In this document: in pieces, positions 62,353 through 64,000 of the stretch
Position numbering within the stretch: the first letter of the stretch is position 1
How the letters are laid out: each line of letters begins with the position of its first letter
Assembly: GCF_900635455.1 (NCBI RefSeq)
Contig: NZ_LR134116.1
Coordinates: forward strand, 2,232,001 to 2,296,000
From: Yersinia intermedia
GTDB taxonomy: Bacteria > Pseudomonadota > Gammaproteobacteria > Enterobacterales > Enterobacteriaceae
Direction: 5' to 3'
DNA: 64,000 bases
Translations under genes and position numbers: made by a program
Notes under the pieces: generated by a model
Database searches by the model: none
The model's input: the letters and a program-made list of their open reading frames with translations, nothing else
What the model was told of the DNA's origin: nothing

Positions 62353-62366
62353 TTGATATGCGTCAA
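62353..62366 (-). promoter_or_regulatory. FNR box in the fnr promoter
   Basis: The minus strand reads TTGACgcatATCAA, one base off the consensus TTGATnnnnATCAA, 19-32 bases before the fnr start codon. A site this close to the gene fits anaerobic self-repression, as known in E. coli. Confidence 0.8.
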
Positions 62367-62406
62367 TTTTAACATCTTTTCTTGCGTCTGATAAGAGCAA
62401 GAATAG

Positions 62407-62925
62407 TTAGCGTGCTAAAAGATAGCCCTCATGTATTAATAACCAGCGTTTTCGCTCCACTCCACCGGCATATCCGGTCAGTGCACCTTGTTGTCCAATA
62501 ACGCGATGGCAGGGGACAACAATAGATATTGGGTTCAGTCCATTCGCCATCCCCACAGCCCGCGACGCGGTAGGGCGGTTGATTCGTTTTGCTAACTCAC
62601 CATAGGTAATCGTTTCACCACAAGGGATTTTACGCAGTTCTTGCCAGACTTGACGCTGAAAATCAGTCCCAGCAGTTTTAACGGGTAAATTATCAATAAT
62701 GCTCAGATCACCCGCAAAATAGCGTTGCATGGTGTCACTCAGCCCACCAGGATTATTTTTTTCAACCAATGTAAATGCATCCGCGCCATAATGGTTGCGT
62801 AGCAACTTCATCAGACGCGCGTAATGGTCGGTCCAATCAATGGCACGTAGCCGGTTTTCTTCGTCTGCAATCAGTAACAGTTCACCTTGTGGGGTTGCCA
62901 TCCGATCAATAAAAAACGTTTCCAT
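62407..62925 (-). CDS. ogt: O6-methylguanine-DNA methyltransferase Ogt
   Basis: Constitutive DNA repair protein that removes alkyl groups from O6-guanine and O4-thymine onto its own Cys. It is 172 residues. The acceptor motif is IVVPCHRVIG near residue 138, and the helix-turn-helix/arginine-finger segment is SRAVGMANGLNPI. The C-terminal GYAGGVERKRWLL is conserved. It follows fnr on the same strand order as in E. coli. Confidence 0.96.
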   Translation of the reverse strand: METFFIDRMATPQGELLLIADEENRLRAIDWTDHYARLMKLLRNHYGADAFTLVEKNNPGGLSDTMQRYFAGDLSIIDNLPVKTAGTDFQRQVWQELRKIPCGETITYGELAKRINRPTASRAVGMANGLNPISIVVPCHRVIGQQGALTGYAGGVERKRWLLIHEGYLLAR

Positions 62926-63180
62926 AAGTCTCCGCTATGTTGCTGCCGTTGGCTGTAAACAGTTCCGCCGATAATTATTGCATGGAATATGACATCAAAA
63001 GATACCTATTGAGGCGATAATCGCATAACCCAGAAAATTTAGGTATAAATTCGGGGTGGGCGAGCCAGAGATTAGCGGCTACGATGATAGCTTATTGATT
63101 ACGAAAGCTCTTGATTGTGAGTATTAACTGTTGTGACGACTGATACTTACGATAACCACTTCATGCCAGGGACTAAATTC

Positions 63181-63969
63181 ATGTCAAATATCGCCTTGTA
63201 TCCTTTATTACGTGATGACGACCCTCCTTCGGCCGCTATCGAGCGCCCACACAGCCAATCACCATTTATCTTATTGGCTGACCATGCGGGTCAACGTATA
63301 CCGAGTCAACTCGGTGATTTGGGGTTAGCTCCAGGAGAAATTGACCGCCATATTGGTTGGGATATTGGCTCATTGGCAACGGCACGGTTACTTAGCCAAT
63401 ATCTGGATGCGACCTTGATCCATCAGCAGTATTCGCGATTGGTGATTGATTGTAACCGGACACCGGGAATTGCCAGTTCTATCCCTGAAATTTCGGAACA
63501 TACGCGGATCCCGCGCAATATTGGTGTCACCGTAGCAGAAGCTGAAGCGCGCCGAGGTGAGGTATTCCAGCCGTATCATGATTTGATTACCCAAACCTTA
63601 AATCAACGCCGTGATAACGGTCAGATCAGTGTAATCATCTCCATGCACAGTTTTACACCGTCATTTAAAAACATCGCGCGCCCTTGGCAAATTGGTACTT
63701 TGTTTCATCGTAATCCTGAATTTGCCTTGCAACTGGTTTCGTTTTTACAGCAAGAAGGCGACCTGCACGTCGGGATTAACGAACCTTATGCCATGACGGA
63801 TGCAACTGATTTCACGTTACCCTTCCACGCAGAACAGCGGCAATTACCTTATGTGGGCATCGAGATTCGTCAGGATCTTATTACGCATCAAGCGGGGCAG
63901 GCGCTATGGGCAAGCCGCCTGGCGCGACTGTTGCCGCAGGTATTAGAAACATTGAATTATTCAAAGTAA
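63181..63969 (+). CDS. N-formylglutamate amidohydrolase family protein
   Basis: A 262-residue zinc-dependent amidohydrolase-fold protein (PF05013 type). Members hydrolyse N-formylglutamate, but many in this position are uncharacterised. Conserved blocks are FILLADHAGQRIP (His), HIGWDIGSLATARLLS, YSRLVIDCNRTPG and IISMHSFTP (His). The ATG at 63181 with AGGG upstream is preferred over a GTG at 63133 that adds 16 unlikely residues. It is not inside a hut operon here, so histidine catabolism is not proven. The window ends 31 bases later. Confidence 0.85.
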   Translation: MSNIALYPLLRDDDPPSAAIERPHSQSPFILLADHAGQRIPSQLGDLGLAPGEIDRHIGWDIGSLATARLLSQYLDATLIHQQYSRLVIDCNRTPGIASSIPEISEHTRIPRNIGVTVAEAEARRGEVFQPYHDLITQTLNQRRDNGQISVIISMHSFTPSFKNIARPWQIGTLFHRNPEFALQLVSFLQQEGDLHVGINEPYAMTDATDFTLPFHAEQRQLPYVGIEIRQDLITHQAGQALWASRLARLLPQVLETLNYSK

Positions 63970-64000
63970 GTTGTGATGGCATCTATTTGCATGAAAACTA

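Overview
The window is a chromosomal stretch of an enterobacterium, almost certainly a Yersinia. The gene order follows an E. coli-type backbone (sap, psp, ycjXF-tyrR-tpx, zntB-fnrS, ldhA-ydbH, rstAB, pntAB-uspE-fnr-ogt). The proteins read as Yersinia orthologues (for example, ZntB starts at the GTG used in Yersinia), and ERIC-type palindromic repeats are scattered between genes. Base composition is moderate, with a few clearly AT-rich inserts. All product names come from reading the sequence and from memory of the families; no database search was run.

Layout. 1-6043: 3' end of tyrS, pdxY, gstA, yjbD-like, yohC, a glyoxalase-fold protein and dtpA. 6584-8725: a LysR regulator facing a fused two-domain CMD/alkylhydroperoxidase-like protein. 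9109-14407: the sapABCDF peptide-uptake operon. 14408-16142: an AT-rich accessory island holding the iron-stress small RNA RyhB and a two-gene AB-type toxin locus. Its A subunit is a pertussis-toxin-S1-like ADP-ribosyltransferase and its B subunit a small secreted protein. 16207-21622: phage-shock genes pspF/pspABCD with ycjXF. 21648-22638: a RES/Xre toxin-antitoxin pair. 22956-29043: tyrR, tpx, ycjG, mpaA, mppA. 29307-31570: zntB, the anaerobic small RNA FnrS and a divergent ttcA. 31763-38465: the pyruvate:flavodoxin oxidoreductase gene nifJ, an SMR efflux pump, an MgtC-family protein, a DUF333 lipoprotein and ldhA. 38712-46972: ydbH-ynbE-ydbL, azoR, hrpA. 47328-47977: a HigBA-type pair. 48022-53416: ydgD, a 26-codon membrane ORF (YdgU-like), asr, an M32 carboxypeptidase and rstBA. 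53656-63969: an unknown ORF, ydgI, ydgH, pntAB, uspE, fnr, ogt and an N-formylglutamate amidohydrolase.

Links between genes. Two parts of the window are wired to oxygen. fnr carries an FNR box at its own start. FnrS has an FNR box centred exactly 41.5 bases before its predicted start, and the fermentative genes nifJ, ldhA and pntAB lie nearby. RyhB has a Fur box over its promoter, and a second Fur-like site lies between RyhB and the toxin genes, so the toxin may respond to iron. The psp locus has a visible sigma-54 promoter between pspF and pspA.

The most interesting content is the intact-looking AB toxin beside ryhB. Its catalytic and cysteine residues fall at almost the same mature positions as in pertussis toxin S1.
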